Shown: one piece after another, positions 27,695 through 35,998 of the stretch
How the letters are laid out: each line of letters starts with the position of its first letter
Position numbering within the stretch: the first letter of the stretch is position 1
Assembly: GCA_965220095.1 (NCBI GenBank)
Contig: CBDCPD010000003.1
Span: 267,064-331,063 of the forward strand
Direction: 5' to 3'
DNA: 64,000 bases
Source: Bin87 sp965220095
GTDB lineage: Bacteria; Chloroflexota; Dehalococcoidia; Lucifugimonadales; UBA3495
The notes under the pieces: model-generated
Told to the model about the DNA's origin: nothing
Database searches by the model: none
What the model saw: the letters and a program-made list of their open reading frames with translations, nothing else
Program-made: the position numbers and the translations under genes

Positions 27695-29235
27695 GCCGCC
27701 CTCCCCGACAACAGGGTCAGGTAGTCTCCAGCGCGGGTGGTCTGCACGCTGACCTGAGGCAGGTGGGGATAGAGCTCTATGTCGAGGCGGTTCGGTCTGC
27801 CTTCAATCCGGCACAGCAGCAGGTGCTTCACGGCGTCGAAGCCGACGGCGCCCAGCCGCAGGGCGTCCTGCACGGCGTGATGGACCTCCTGGTGGGAGAA
27901 ATCCTCCATGAGCCGGAGCACCCGCACGAATTCCCGCTTGCCACGCTGTCCCATCCTGGCTTCCAGCCGCCGGCGCAGCGTCGCATACTCCTCGGGCAAT
28001 TCCCATCCCGCCAAGGGCGCGGCCTGGTCCAGCGCCCCAGTCTTCCGCTCCAAAAGCGGCAGGTAGTGGATGGGATCGAAGATGAAATCGTCCTGCTCGT
28101 AAGAGCGGGGATGCCTGGCGATGACCTCAGCTCCGCAGCTGATGACCACCTGGTCCACGTAGCCCTTCACCAGCACGTCCCGGTGTCCGTAGGCCACCGG
28201 CACCGAGTAATCATTGGTGCGGTACCGCACCAGGGACAGCGAGCTGACCCGGCTGGCCTGCTGATCGCAGGCGTCGTAGGCCGCGGCGGGCAACGGCAGC
28301 AGCGCTTCCAGGTCCCGCTCCATCCGCTGGCCGATGGTCTCGGTGTGTCCCCGCAGCACGGCGTCCATCCGCGCCAGGCACCGCCCCTCCAAGTGGGCAT
28401 TCAGCGCCGGGAAACTCGCCACCACCGGTATCGGCACCAGGAAATTGCGCCGCGCGTAGCCCACCATGCCTTCGACATTGCCCTTGTCATTCCCCTTGCC
28501 AGGACGACCGAACCGGTCCTCGAACAGGTAGTGGGACTGCAACTCGGTGAAGGCCCGGGTGCGCTTGCGGCGTCCATGGCCCAGTATCTTGGCCACCGCC
28601 AGCTTGGTATTGTCGTACAGGATGCTCTGGGGCGACCCGCCCAGAAAGGCGAAGGCCGACACGTGGCCGTCCAGAAAGGCCTCGGTGGTCTCCGCCGGAT
28701 AGGCCTTCACGAAGCAACCGTCGCTGTGGGGCAGGTCCAGCACGAAGTAGTGCACCTTGCGCTCCACACCGGCGATCACCGCCACTGCCTCCCCGAAATC
28801 GCACTGGGCGTGGCCCGGTCCATGGGTCAACGGCACGAACATCTCCCGGACCCGACGCCGGTGCTCCCTGACGTAGTCCTTGACTATGGTGTGCTGACCA
28901 TCGAACCCGTACTCGTCCCGCAATCGCTCGAAGATCCGCTTCGCCGTGTGGCGCTGCTTTCTGGGAACTCGGCCATCGGCTTCCAGGATCGCGTCAATTA
29001 CGCCGGTGTAAGGCTCAAGCTTCGGCTTGCGCGGCGGGCTCTGCCGCGTGTAGCCCTGGGGCGTCGCATTGTCCAGCATCTTGCGCACCGTGTCCCGGTG
29101 CAGGTCGAACACCCGGGAAGCCTCCCGAACGCTCATCCCCTCCACCAGGCAGGCCCGCCGCACTTGAAAATACATCTCCACGTGAAACATCCATCGCACC
29201 TTCCACAGTCTGAATATCAGCACTATGGAAAGCAC
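27691..29235 (-). CDS. istA: IstA, IS21 DDE transposase
   Basis: The 514-residue protein has an N-terminal HTH (MSVREASRVFDLHRDTVRKML), a second DNA-binding part, and the RNase-H-like core with first Asp (AQCDFGEAVAVI), second Asp (FVLDLPHSDG and SILYDNTKLAV) and Glu (NDKGNVEGMVGYARR), so the catalytic set is complete. The C-terminal beta domain (YSVPVAYGHRDVLVKGY) is present. Length and gene order are standard. The element therefore appears capable of movement. Confidence 0.95.
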   Translation of the reverse strand: MLSIVLIFRLWKVRWMFHVEMYFQVRRACLVEGMSVREASRVFDLHRDTVRKMLDNATPQGYTRQSPPRKPKLEPYTGVIDAILEADGRVPRKQRHTAKRIFERLRDEYGFDGQHTIVKDYVREHRRRVREMFVPLTHGPGHAQCDFGEAVAVIAGVERKVHYFVLDLPHSDGCFVKAYPAETTEAFLDGHVSAFAFLGGSPQSILYDNTKLAVAKILGHGRRKRTRAFTELQSHYLFEDRFGRPGKGNDKGNVEGMVGYARRNFLVPIPVVASFPALNAHLEGRCLARMDAVLRGHTETIGQRMERDLEALLPLPAAAYDACDQQASRVSSLSLVRYRTNDYSVPVAYGHRDVLVKGYVDQVVISCGAEVIARHPRSYEQDDFIFDPIHYLPLLERKTGALDQAAPLAGWELPEEYATLRRRLEARMGQRGKREFVRVLRLMEDFSHQEVHHAVQDALRLGAVGFDAVKHLLLCRIEGRPNRLDIELYPHLPQVSVQTTRAGDYLTLLSGRAA

Positions 29236-29312
29236 CAGGCGGTACAGTTTTCAACCGCCCAAAAACGCCGGTCGAGCCGCCCACGCGGTACATTTTCTCT
29301 CCGCCCTTTACA

Positions 29313-29566
29313 CCCTGGTGTCGGCTCGCTACGAACGCGGCAGCAGCATCCTCACTTCGAACAAGGGCTTCGGCGAGTGGGGCGAACTGCTGGGCGACAG
29401 CGTGATCGCCTCGGCGGTGCTGGACCGACTGCTGCACCACAGCCACGTGCTCAACATCCGCGGCGAGAGCTACCGACTGAGAGAGAAACGCCAGGCGGGG
29501 CTATTCCCGTCGCAACACCACATCAGCGCAGCGTCGGATGAGGCCGGCGACAACTATGCGCACTGA
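29313..29566 (+). pseudogene. istB: istB C-terminal fragment adjoining the IS21 element
   Basis: TLVSARYERGSSILTSNKGF, EWGELLGDSVIASAVLDRLL and the tail to AGDNYAH with a normal TGA form the uninterrupted C-terminus of the IstB subfamily found broken at 3405. Its 5' part is absent because the other IS21 element abuts it. An IS terminus (ending CATTGACA near 29641) follows, so 29313-29641 is the right end of an otherwise lost element. Confidence 0.8.
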
Positions 29567-29821
29567 CCAAATCGCTGAGCAAATACCAAGTGGTTCAATT
29601 TTAAGCCGTTAAAATGGCTCATTTCTAACCCGTCATTGACACATCATGCCCATGCTCTTCAAGATGGATGGAATCAGCGAGAGCTGAAGGTGATCAACGA
29701 GTAGCCTGCAATTGACGGTGCCGAAATGCACCCATATCTCATATGGGCGACGACCAGTAGCGGTGCCAGTCTCCAAGCCACATTGAAAGTGACTCTGCTC
29801 GCGTCCGGGAGGTAACAGATA

Positions 29822-30163
29822 GTGGCATCCACTCTTGAGGAAACCGGCGGTCTGCGTAAATGGATAATCTCAATGGTTCTGATCGGTTTGACCGTGTGCG
29901 CCACCTTCCTGGCCGCTACGGCCTTCTTCCCCGGGGACACTTATGTGGAGAAGATTCAAGCGGCTTACTTGGACCTTTGGACCAATACGACCCGGCGACA
30001 ATTCACGGTCGTCATGCAAGAGAATCCCTGGCTCTACATCATCCCCGCAGGTGGCATAGTCTTCATCTCCGGGTGGCAACTGCCACGGAGGTACTACGGA
30101 CGGGCTATTTTCATGTATATCGTTTTTGGTCTCGGGTTCGTCGGCGGGCATGTGTTCTGGTAG
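29822..30163 (+). CDS. Small membrane protein, unknown
   Basis: A GTG start with GGAGGT 10 nt upstream opens a 113-residue protein with three hydrophobic segments (IISMVLIGLTVCATFLAATAF, WLYIIPAGGIVFISGW, AIFMYIVFGLGFVGGHVFW) separated by a polar loop. No family is recognised and no operon partner is present. The good ribosome site supports translation. Confidence 0.6.
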   Translation: MASTLEETGGLRKWIISMVLIGLTVCATFLAATAFFPGDTYVEKIQAAYLDLWTNTTRRQFTVVMQENPWLYIIPAGGIVFISGWQLPRRYYGRAIFMYIVFGLGFVGGHVFW

Positions 30164-30369
30164 TTTGAAGCGCCTTGGCCGCAGATCGTGGCACAAATAG
30201 CGATGGCGATGATGTCCAAGAGTTTATGGCGTCGGGTCCGTTCCACCCGAGGATCCTCCAAGTCGGCGAATTGATCAAGAATAGATGCGTTAGGTGGTTA
30301 CGCCATATCCCACTGCCTCCACGTGGATCACTGGATCATGGCACGTTAGCACATTTCTAAAAATCACAT

Positions 30370-30886
30370 TAAGGCGCGATTGCCCTGCCTTTGACGACCA
30401 CCGCCTGGTGGCCAATGCTGGGCTGATCCTGCCCGCCACGCTGGCCCAGCATCTCGGTCTGTCCCAACTGGTTGACCGGCGCCTGGACCTGGGCGATGGG
30501 CCGGGCCGAGCCAACACCGGCGACAAGGGGATGACGCGGGTAGCGTCTGCGCTGGATGCGGCGACTGCACTGACGATGCCGACGTGTTGCGCACTGGGGG
30601 AACAGCCCGCACCCTGGGCGCCTTCCTACGCCGGAAGAAAGCCCACCTGGGAGCGCCCGAGGCCATCACCGCCACGGCCCACAAGCTGGCCCGCATCATT
30701 TACGCCATGCTGCGGTACGGCCAAGCGTACGTGGATGCCGACGCAGAGTACTACGAAAGCCAGTATCGTCAAAGGGCGCTCCGCGTCACCAAGCGGCGTG
30801 CCGCCCAGCTGGGCTACCAACTGGTGCCCATAGCCGATGCTCAAGCTCCCGTTGTGTCCCACGCATCAGCGGCCGCGGTGGCGTGA
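30370..30886 (+). pseudogene. Chimeric transposase remnant: IS1380 N-terminus joined to IS110 C-terminus
   Basis: The first part (FDDHRLVANAGLILPATLAQ, then DLGDGPGRANTGDKG) is the N-terminus of IS1380 transposases. After a frameshift near 30550 the frame continues DCTDDADVLRTGGTARTLG and changes at LGAFLRRKKAHLGAPEAITATAHKLARI into the C-terminus of IS110/IS116 transposases, ending YRQRALRVTKRRAAQLGYQL. The shared LGAFLR-like segment may have been the joining microhomology. No active protein is expected. Confidence 0.65.
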
Positions 30887-30988
30887 AAGTTTTCGTTGGT
30901 CCATAGTCGAGCTAAGGAAGAGCACGGCTTGAGTTCGCCGTGCTTTTCGGTAAACCTGTAGAAATTGTCCGGGAGGCCTGCGTTCGGG

Positions 30989-31516
30989 CTAGACGAACCA
31001 GCCCATGCCTTCCAAATGGCCGCGCAGGAAGGCTATCTGGCCTCCGTGGACGATGTTGTCAAAGACCAGGACACCCATGATGGTCTCTTTCGCCTCGGGG
31101 TCCGAACCGGGCCTCAGGCTCATGGTGGCGCTCAACTCCTCATCGGTCACGGAGGACATATAGTCCCGGCAGCAGGCCTTCATGGCCTCGTAGTACCCTA
31201 CCAGGACGTCTTTGGAGGGAAGCGGCCACGCGGCCACGCGCGCCGTGTCCCAGCCTTGGCCGGTCGTCTCCGGGTCGTCGCTCAGGCCGAATTTCTCGCA
31301 CCAACCGTCCGCTATCCATATCTGAGGCTTGCCTTGGAACCTGGCATTCATGAAAACGTCCACCACCCGGCTCATGTGGAAGAGGAGCCAACCGATGGAA
31401 TTGTCGCTGTCGGATATCTGGCGCGCCAGGGTCTCATCACTCAGCCCGTCGATGGCGCGGTCTACCATACCCCAGTTACGTTCCAGCGCATTTGAAATCC
31501 CGGCGGACACAGCCAT
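30989..31516 (-). CDS. DinB/DUF664-superfamily protein
   Basis: This 175-residue protein has the four-helix DinB fold pattern, with the metal-binding histidines in SIGWLLFHMSRVVDVF and DNIVHGGQIAFLRGHLEGMGW. The family comprises metal-dependent enzymes such as thiol transferases (bacillithiol- or mycothiol-dependent) and stress proteins; the substrate is unknown. It stands alone between two fragments of an IS1380 transposase, so this segment may have moved or been captured between element copies. Confidence 0.8.
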   Translation of the reverse strand: MAVSAGISNALERNWGMVDRAIDGLSDETLARQISDSDNSIGWLLFHMSRVVDVFMNARFQGKPQIWIADGWCEKFGLSDDPETTGQGWDTARVAAWPLPSKDVLVGYYEAMKACCRDYMSSVTDEELSATMSLRPGSDPEAKETIMGVLVFDNIVHGGQIAFLRGHLEGMGWFV

Positions 31517-31616
31517 GATTACTCTCCAAAAGTTTCGTTAGTTTGGGGTTGCGAGGCTAATTGTAACAGCCCCAAAACTGGAATGGTAAGGTAGCGCCGA
31601 CGATCAGGAAGAGACC

Positions 31617-31905
31617 TGTTTACCAACCACAGCTATCACGCCTGCATCACGGACCGGGACGGCCACACCCTGGACCTCGAGGCCGACCATCGCCGCCACG
31701 CCGAGATCGAGAACGTCATCCGAGACCCCGCATCAAGTGCGGGGCAGGCTCTCAAGTACGGCGTGGGGCTCAACCATCTCCCCTCGGGACACTTCCCCGC
31801 CAACGCCGCCTGGCTGGCGATTCAGGTGATGGCGCAAAACGTGGCCCGCTGGGCAGCGCGCAGGCAGCGCGCATCAGTCTGGGCGATCAACAGGCGACCA
31901 CCAAG
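31617..31905 (+). pseudogene. IS1380 transposase C-terminal fragment with 24-nt palindromic insert
   Basis: YHACITDRDGHTLDLEADHR, RHAEIENVIRD and LKYGVGLNHLPSGHFPANAA, followed by WLAIQVMAQNVARW, are the end of an IS1380 transposase. Between IRD and LKYG lies an extra in-frame 24-nt block (about 31725-31748) containing the dyad CCCGCA-tcaag-TGCGGG. The N-terminus of a similar transposase is at 30370, on the other side of the DinB gene. Confidence 0.7.
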
Positions 31906-31959
31906 ACCCGCCCCTGGAGGATCTTCCCCTATGATGGGTGACGTCGGGACGCCGTTTAG

Positions 31960-31981
31960 CGCCCCGTAAGTCTCCGGGGCG
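31960..31981 (-). terminator. Stem-loop after the sulfatase-fold gene
   Basis: CGCCCCG and CGGGGCG form a perfect 7-bp stem with an 8-nt loop just downstream of the minus-strand stop at 31992. No strong U-tract follows, so termination is likely but not certain. Confidence 0.4.
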
Positions 31982-31991
31982 TGGTGCGTTC

Positions 31992-33386
31992 TCACATTCT
32001 CAGCTCCAGTCGCGGGTCCAGGAGGCGTTTCGGCACCTCCGTTTCGCGCATGAAATGGACCAGCTTCCGGTGCAGTTCCGATGCCACGTCTATGTTGCGC
32101 TCGATGATGTTTGTCGACTGGCTGGGGTCGGAGGCAAGGTTGTAGAGCTTCGAGACCCCAGGGAGGGGACTGTAAAGCAGGCTCCACCCACCGGAGGTAA
32201 CGGTGGTCACGGGCGGCTCCGTCAGTACCCGGAGCAGGTTGTCCACGGAGTGCACCGGGTCGCCGGGGTTGGCGAAGGGCAGGCTGCTCACGACGAAATC
32301 CCGGCCCTGGGTTGCGGGGTCGCGCAGCGCCGGTGCGAGGGAGCGGCCCTGCACAAAGTCAGGGATCTCCAGTCCCAGCAGGTCCAGGACCGTGGGCATA
32401 ACGTCCACCGCGGAGGTGATGCCGGCGTAGTTGCCCGGCGGTACGCCGGGTGCCCGCAGCAGGAGGGGCAGGTGGACGATCTCTTCGTAGAGCGGCGAGT
32501 AGCTCCACTGCGACCCGGGTTCGTCATAGGGTCTCAGCGTGCCGTCGGGATACTTGTCGGAGCTCATCTTGCCGAACAGGCCGCCGTGTTCTCCAAAATA
32601 AAACCCGTGGTCGGTGGTGAAGATCACGATGGTCCGGTCGGCCAGCCCCATGTTCTCCACCGACCTCAACAGGAAGCCCGCCCACGTGTCGACCATGGTG
32701 ATCTCGCCGCAGTAGGTGGCGTGCCCCTTCCGGAGCTGCTCCTCCTGGTACCCGGGCACGTCATGCCAGTTGCCGTACACCGGCAGCACCAGTTCGCCAT
32801 CGTACCCTGGCCAGTAGAGTTCTGTGTAGTAGGGCGGCGCATCCCAGGGTTCGTGGGGATCCCAGGTGTCCACGTACAGGAAGAAGTCCTCCTTGTAGTG
32901 CCGCTCCAGCCACCGCATGGCGGTCATGAATGTCTTGGGCGCGTTCCGATCGGCTTCGCTGCGCCATGCCGCCCGCACGTCCAGAGACTCGTTGTGGTAA
33001 CCGGGCTCGGGGATCAGCGACCAGAGGGTATCCTGCCCCAGGTTCATGAAGAACGACTGGAAGCCTCGGTCGTAGTTCATCCCGCCCCTGAGGTAGTAGG
33101 GGGTGTCGACGGAGGCAGCCGTGTGCATGCCGTGTTCGGCCAATATCTCGGCCAGGGTGGTCATGCCCTCCGGGAGCGGTTCCCAACCCATGAACGACAT
33201 GGTCCAGCGCCCGGTCTGGTGGTCTGCCCGTGTGGGCATGGTCGGAAATCCGGCAGAATAGTGGTTGTCGAACCTCACCGCGCTTGCCGCCAACGCGTCA
33301 AGCGACGGCGTCCGGATGTTGCTGTTGCCGTACGCGCCCAGGTGATCCCTGCGAAACGAGTCGGAGACGATCCAGATGACGTTCAT
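31992..33386 (-). CDS. Sulfatase/alkaline-phosphatase superfamily hydrolase with Thr at the nucleophile position
   Basis: The start at 33386 has GGAGGT 6 nt upstream. The 464-residue protein has the family N-terminus (VIWIVSDSFRRDHLGAYGN, residues 3-21), HEPWDAP (about 178-184) and the metal site FTTDHGFYFGEHG (from ~256). The box that normally reads C/S-x-P-x-R reads T-M-P-T-R (49-53), so the residue that becomes formylglycine in sulfatases is Thr. Thr is the nucleophile in related phosphodiesterases (NPP family), so phosphate- or phosphonate-ester hydrolysis is as likely as sulfate ester hydrolysis. No signal peptide, so cytoplasmic. No sulfatase-maturase lies nearby. Confidence 0.8.
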   Translation of the reverse strand: MNVIWIVSDSFRRDHLGAYGNSNIRTPSLDALAASAVRFDNHYSAGFPTMPTRADHQTGRWTMSFMGWEPLPEGMTTLAEILAEHGMHTAASVDTPYYLRGGMNYDRGFQSFFMNLGQDTLWSLIPEPGYHNESLDVRAAWRSEADRNAPKTFMTAMRWLERHYKEDFFLYVDTWDPHEPWDAPPYYTELYWPGYDGELVLPVYGNWHDVPGYQEEQLRKGHATYCGEITMVDTWAGFLLRSVENMGLADRTIVIFTTDHGFYFGEHGGLFGKMSSDKYPDGTLRPYDEPGSQWSYSPLYEEIVHLPLLLRAPGVPPGNYAGITSAVDVMPTVLDLLGLEIPDFVQGRSLAPALRDPATQGRDFVVSSLPFANPGDPVHSVDNLLRVLTEPPVTTVTSGGWSLLYSPLPGVSKLYNLASDPSQSTNIIERNIDVASELHRKLVHFMRETEVPKRLLDPRLELRM

Positions 33387-33512
33387 GCTGACCTCCGTGT
33401 TTTCAGGTGGTTGCGCCGGCGATGTTCTTGGGCATCGGGCCTCCCAATACGTGGCGATCTGACGATTATCAGTTTGCCGTTTGCCGGTCAATCACCCCCG
33501 CCGTGATCACAT

Positions 33513-33628
33513 GGCCTTTTCAAGGTCATTGGATTTGGACTCTCCCGCTCGTCCCAAGCCTATCGAAGGACGCGCCCATGGTTCGACAAGCTCACCATGA
33601 GCGGACGGCTTGTGACTTTGAAAAGGCC
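33513..33628. repeat. Small element with 16-bp inverted ends enclosing a dispersed palindromic repeat
   Basis: GGCCTTTTCAAGGTCA (33513-33528) and TGACTTTGAAAAGGCC (33613-33628) are inverted repeats with one mismatch. Inside is GGTTCGACAAGCTCACCATG followed by AGCGGACGG, a word type found dispersed in many bacterial genomes. Together they look like a nested small mobile repeat in the gap upstream of the sulfatase-fold gene. Confidence 0.5.
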
Positions 33629-33662
33629 CGGCGGGGCATGGCGATTTCGGTTGCGCTCCGGT

Positions 33663-34811
33663 TTAGCGGGCGAGCAATTCGACCGATTCAAGGTCGGATA
33701 TGGCAGCATCGAGCCGCTCAAGAGTGTTGTGCAGGTACGACGTGGCACGTTCGCCTTCGTAATTGCAGTAACCTCCCGTTACTATCCAAAAAATAAATAT
33801 CTCCAGCATCGCCAACCGGTAATCGCGCCAGCATTCCTCAAACGAGTAATCGGCCACGCCGTCGTCCATCAACACGGAGTGATATGTGCGGACCAGAGCC
33901 AACTCCGCCTCTCTGCGTCGTTGGGCGGGAAAGGCTTCGGAGATGAAGGTGGCCACGTCGCAGGTCCCGCGGCCTCGGACGCAAAATTCCCAGTCAACGA
34001 CCACCACCGGCGGACGTGTCAGGGCATCGTCGGTGAAGAAGCAGTTGTCCAGGCGATAATCGCCGTGGACAATCGTTCGGGGAGACGTGTTGAGTTCCGA
34101 TTTTATCCTGGGAACCTCTGACCTCAGCCGATCCCCCAACCGGCGCAAACCCCGCGGCATACCATCGCCGACATTCTCTATCAGCGACTGCCATGCCCCG
34201 GGGTATATTGCCTGGTAGCGTCCAGCTTCCGCTTCCTTTGACGGCAGCCATTCCAGTCTTTCGAGCGCCGGGCTATCCCACCAGCCCGCCTGGAATCTCG
34301 CCAATTGGACGATGGCTTGACGAGCTTCGTCGAGGCCGCAGCCGACAACGCTATCGCCCTGGCGCGCGTGGTTCATGTCCTCCAGCAGCAGAACAGTATC
34401 ACCAGTAATCGGATCGATACCCGAGTAGTAACAACGGGGCGCCGGCAGGTGAGGGTTGGCAGCCAACACCTGGTAAACCCTGACCTCGCGCCGATGCTGC
34501 CCCAATCTGTCGGAAACCTCTCTCAGCCCAGGATCCGAGCCTGGCAGCTTGACGATGATGGTGCTGGGCAGATCCGGCACCCCCGGGTCGTAGTCCACCA
34601 CCAGCCGAAACAGCTGGTTAACGAACCCGGTACCCTCGGCAATGGTTTCGGCCGAATATCCGGTGACGGTAACGCCGCCGGAGACGCCGCCACTCTCCAG
34701 CGCTACCGTCAGCCAGTCCGGCGTGATGTCGCCAAGGTCTCTGGGTATTGTCGGACTCACCTTCTCATCCGTCCGCGCACTGCATTGAGCCGTGGCAGCG
34801 TCGCGTCCCAC
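33663..34811 (-). CDS. Aminoglycoside-phosphotransferase-like kinase (APH/ChoK superfamily)
   Basis: The frame runs from a GTG at 34811; another GTG at 34760 (VSPTIPRDLG) is equally possible. The protein (382 residues from the first start) has a nucleotide-loop region (STIIVKLPG), the hinge acid stretch VLLLEDMNHA, the catalytic Brenner box IVHGDYRLDNCFF and the metal Asp in VVVDWEFCVRG. This is the choline kinase/phosphotransferase fold that phosphorylates a small hydroxyl compound with ATP; the substrate is unknown. It lies immediately downstream of a methyltransferase gene. Confidence 0.8.
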   Translation of the reverse strand: MGRDAATAQCSARTDEKVSPTIPRDLGDITPDWLTVALESGGVSGGVTVTGYSAETIAEGTGFVNQLFRLVVDYDPGVPDLPSTIIVKLPGSDPGLREVSDRLGQHRREVRVYQVLAANPHLPAPRCYYSGIDPITGDTVLLLEDMNHARQGDSVVGCGLDEARQAIVQLARFQAGWWDSPALERLEWLPSKEAEAGRYQAIYPGAWQSLIENVGDGMPRGLRRLGDRLRSEVPRIKSELNTSPRTIVHGDYRLDNCFFTDDALTRPPVVVVDWEFCVRGRGTCDVATFISEAFPAQRRREAELALVRTYHSVLMDDGVADYSFEECWRDYRLAMLEIFIFWIVTGGYCNYEGERATSYLHNTLERLDAAISDLESVELLAR

Positions 34812-34814
34812 ATC

Positions 34815-35503
34815 TTATTCGTCTTTGCGGGCGAAGAAGACACAATGGTCCATCGGCTTCGGGTCCTTAAAGTTCATGACGCCTCCGAGTTTGTCGCCTT
34901 CTGCCGGGACAATGCTGAACCCCCGGCCCATCAGGAGGTCCAGAATCTCCTCCGGATTGTAGAGCTGAAAGGTTCGGTCCGCGGCGTAGTCCCGATCGTA
35001 CACGGTTGCGACCCCGTTTCCGGTCTTGAACATAAGCTGGAGTACCCCGCCGGGTTTCAGAAGCCTCGCAAACTCCGGCAGCGTGATGCCCAAGGCAATA
35101 TCCGGCGCGATGTGTTGGATCACCGCGTTGCAAAGGATGAAATCGAACGAGCCGTCCGGATAGTCGAGAGGCCGGCGCAGGTCGGCCACCGATACCCTCT
35201 GTGCGATCTCTGGATGAAGCCGCCGGGCTTCCAGGATGTTCTCTTCCACGGCGTCCACCCCGAGAATATCGTAACCCTGCTGCCAGTAATGGAAGACATC
35301 ACGGGCGCCCGCGCCACAGCCTGCGTCCAACCCTCGCGATCCGGCAGGGATCAGCTCCTGCAGGCGATCCATCAGGTCCTCATCGCCCCTGCCGGGTGGG
35401 AGGTTTCGATGTACACGGATTGGATGAAATTATGGCTTACCTCGGCGTAACGCCGGGCGTGTTGCCGATAAAAGGTCTCAGAATAATCCAGGTTCTGACT
35501 CAT
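34815..35503 (-). pseudogene. SAM-dependent methyltransferase with a frameshift near residue 38
   Basis: The class I methyltransferase core is clear: LDAGCGAGARDVFHYW (SAM loop), ILGVDAVEENI, DFILCNAVIQHIAP and the C-terminal sheet. The frame open from 35372 starts inside the protein. The N-terminus (MSQNLDYSETFYRQHARRYA, ATG 35503 with GGAGGA upstream) is in a different frame, and the two join at a G-run near 35390, where a one-base shift gives ...SHPAG/RGDEDLMDRLQE. Either the gene is inactivated or the base is a sequencing error. It probably shared a transcript with the phosphotransferase. Confidence 0.65.
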
Positions 35504-35688
35504 TGCCGGAACTCCTCCGAATTGACTGTTGACTACCAAATCACGAAGTGTGCCAACCCTCGACATCCTTGACGCGAGACGACCCCTCACGCCGTGCGCA
35601 TTGCCTCAATCGAAAGGTTACTGAACTACGGTCGCACGGGGTCTCCCGGCAGATGCAGCCACGAATTTTGGGATAGGTTACCACCAGC

Positions 35689-35800
35689 GTCGGAAAGACT
35701 CGCTGCAACACATCGGCGGACCTGATCTGTCCGTGCGTCGCACCGGCGTCCTCTCCGCCTTATTGATACCCGCCGTGGTTCACACAATTGTCATTACGTG
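35689..35800 (+). repeat. ~110-bp dispersed repeat, copy A
   Basis: Starts GTCGGAAAGACTCGCTGCAA and ends with CTTATTGATACCCGC (here GCCTTATTGATACCCGCCG) and TCATTACGT. Other copies lie at 41130-41238 and 52857-52965. The middle ~40 bp diverges, the ends are conserved. Confidence 0.6.
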
Positions 35801-35826
35801 AAGCGCTCCTTTCGGTAGCGTCCTAT

Positions 35827-35866
35827 TTGAGGCAATGCGCGGCAGGACTAATTGTCGCTAATCAAC
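35827..35866 (+). repeat. ~55-bp dispersed repeat, short copy
   Basis: TGAGGCAATGCGCGGCAGGA followed by CTAATTGTCGCTAATCAAC matches the longer copies at 41070-41126 and, inverted, 48562-48614. It lies 27 bp after copy A of the ~110-bp repeat; near 41100 the two families are adjacent in the opposite order. Confidence 0.5.
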
Positions 35867-35998
35867 TGTGGCGGTCCCCACTATGTTCTCTTTTCCACTA
35901 TCCAGGTAGTCTGCCGGATGCATTGACTTGTTTTCACAAGGATGCTAAACCGATAATAAGGGCCTTGGCTATTCTCACATCCGCTAATAAGGGATAAC

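Larger units (their letters stand above)
26773..29312. mobile_element. Complete IS21-family insertion sequence (2540 bp)
   Basis: The ends are matching inverted termini, TGTCAAGGGCGGAGCAAAA at 26773 and TGTAAAGGGCGGAGAAAA inward from 29312, followed by spaced GTACC-containing subterminal repeats. The element carries intact istA and istB with the usual overlap. Flanks differ (type ISP gene on the left, unrelated istB tail on the right) and no target duplication is visible, so a deletion or recombination has joined two loci at this element. Confidence 0.85.

Noticed and set aside
27002..29541. Long plus-strand open frames opposite istA/istB
   Set aside because: They are antisense to intact, recognisable IS21 genes; GC-rich codon third positions keep the opposite strand open.
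31938..33506. 522-codon plus-strand frame
   Set aside because: It is fully antisense to the sulfatase-fold gene, which has family motifs and a ribosome site.
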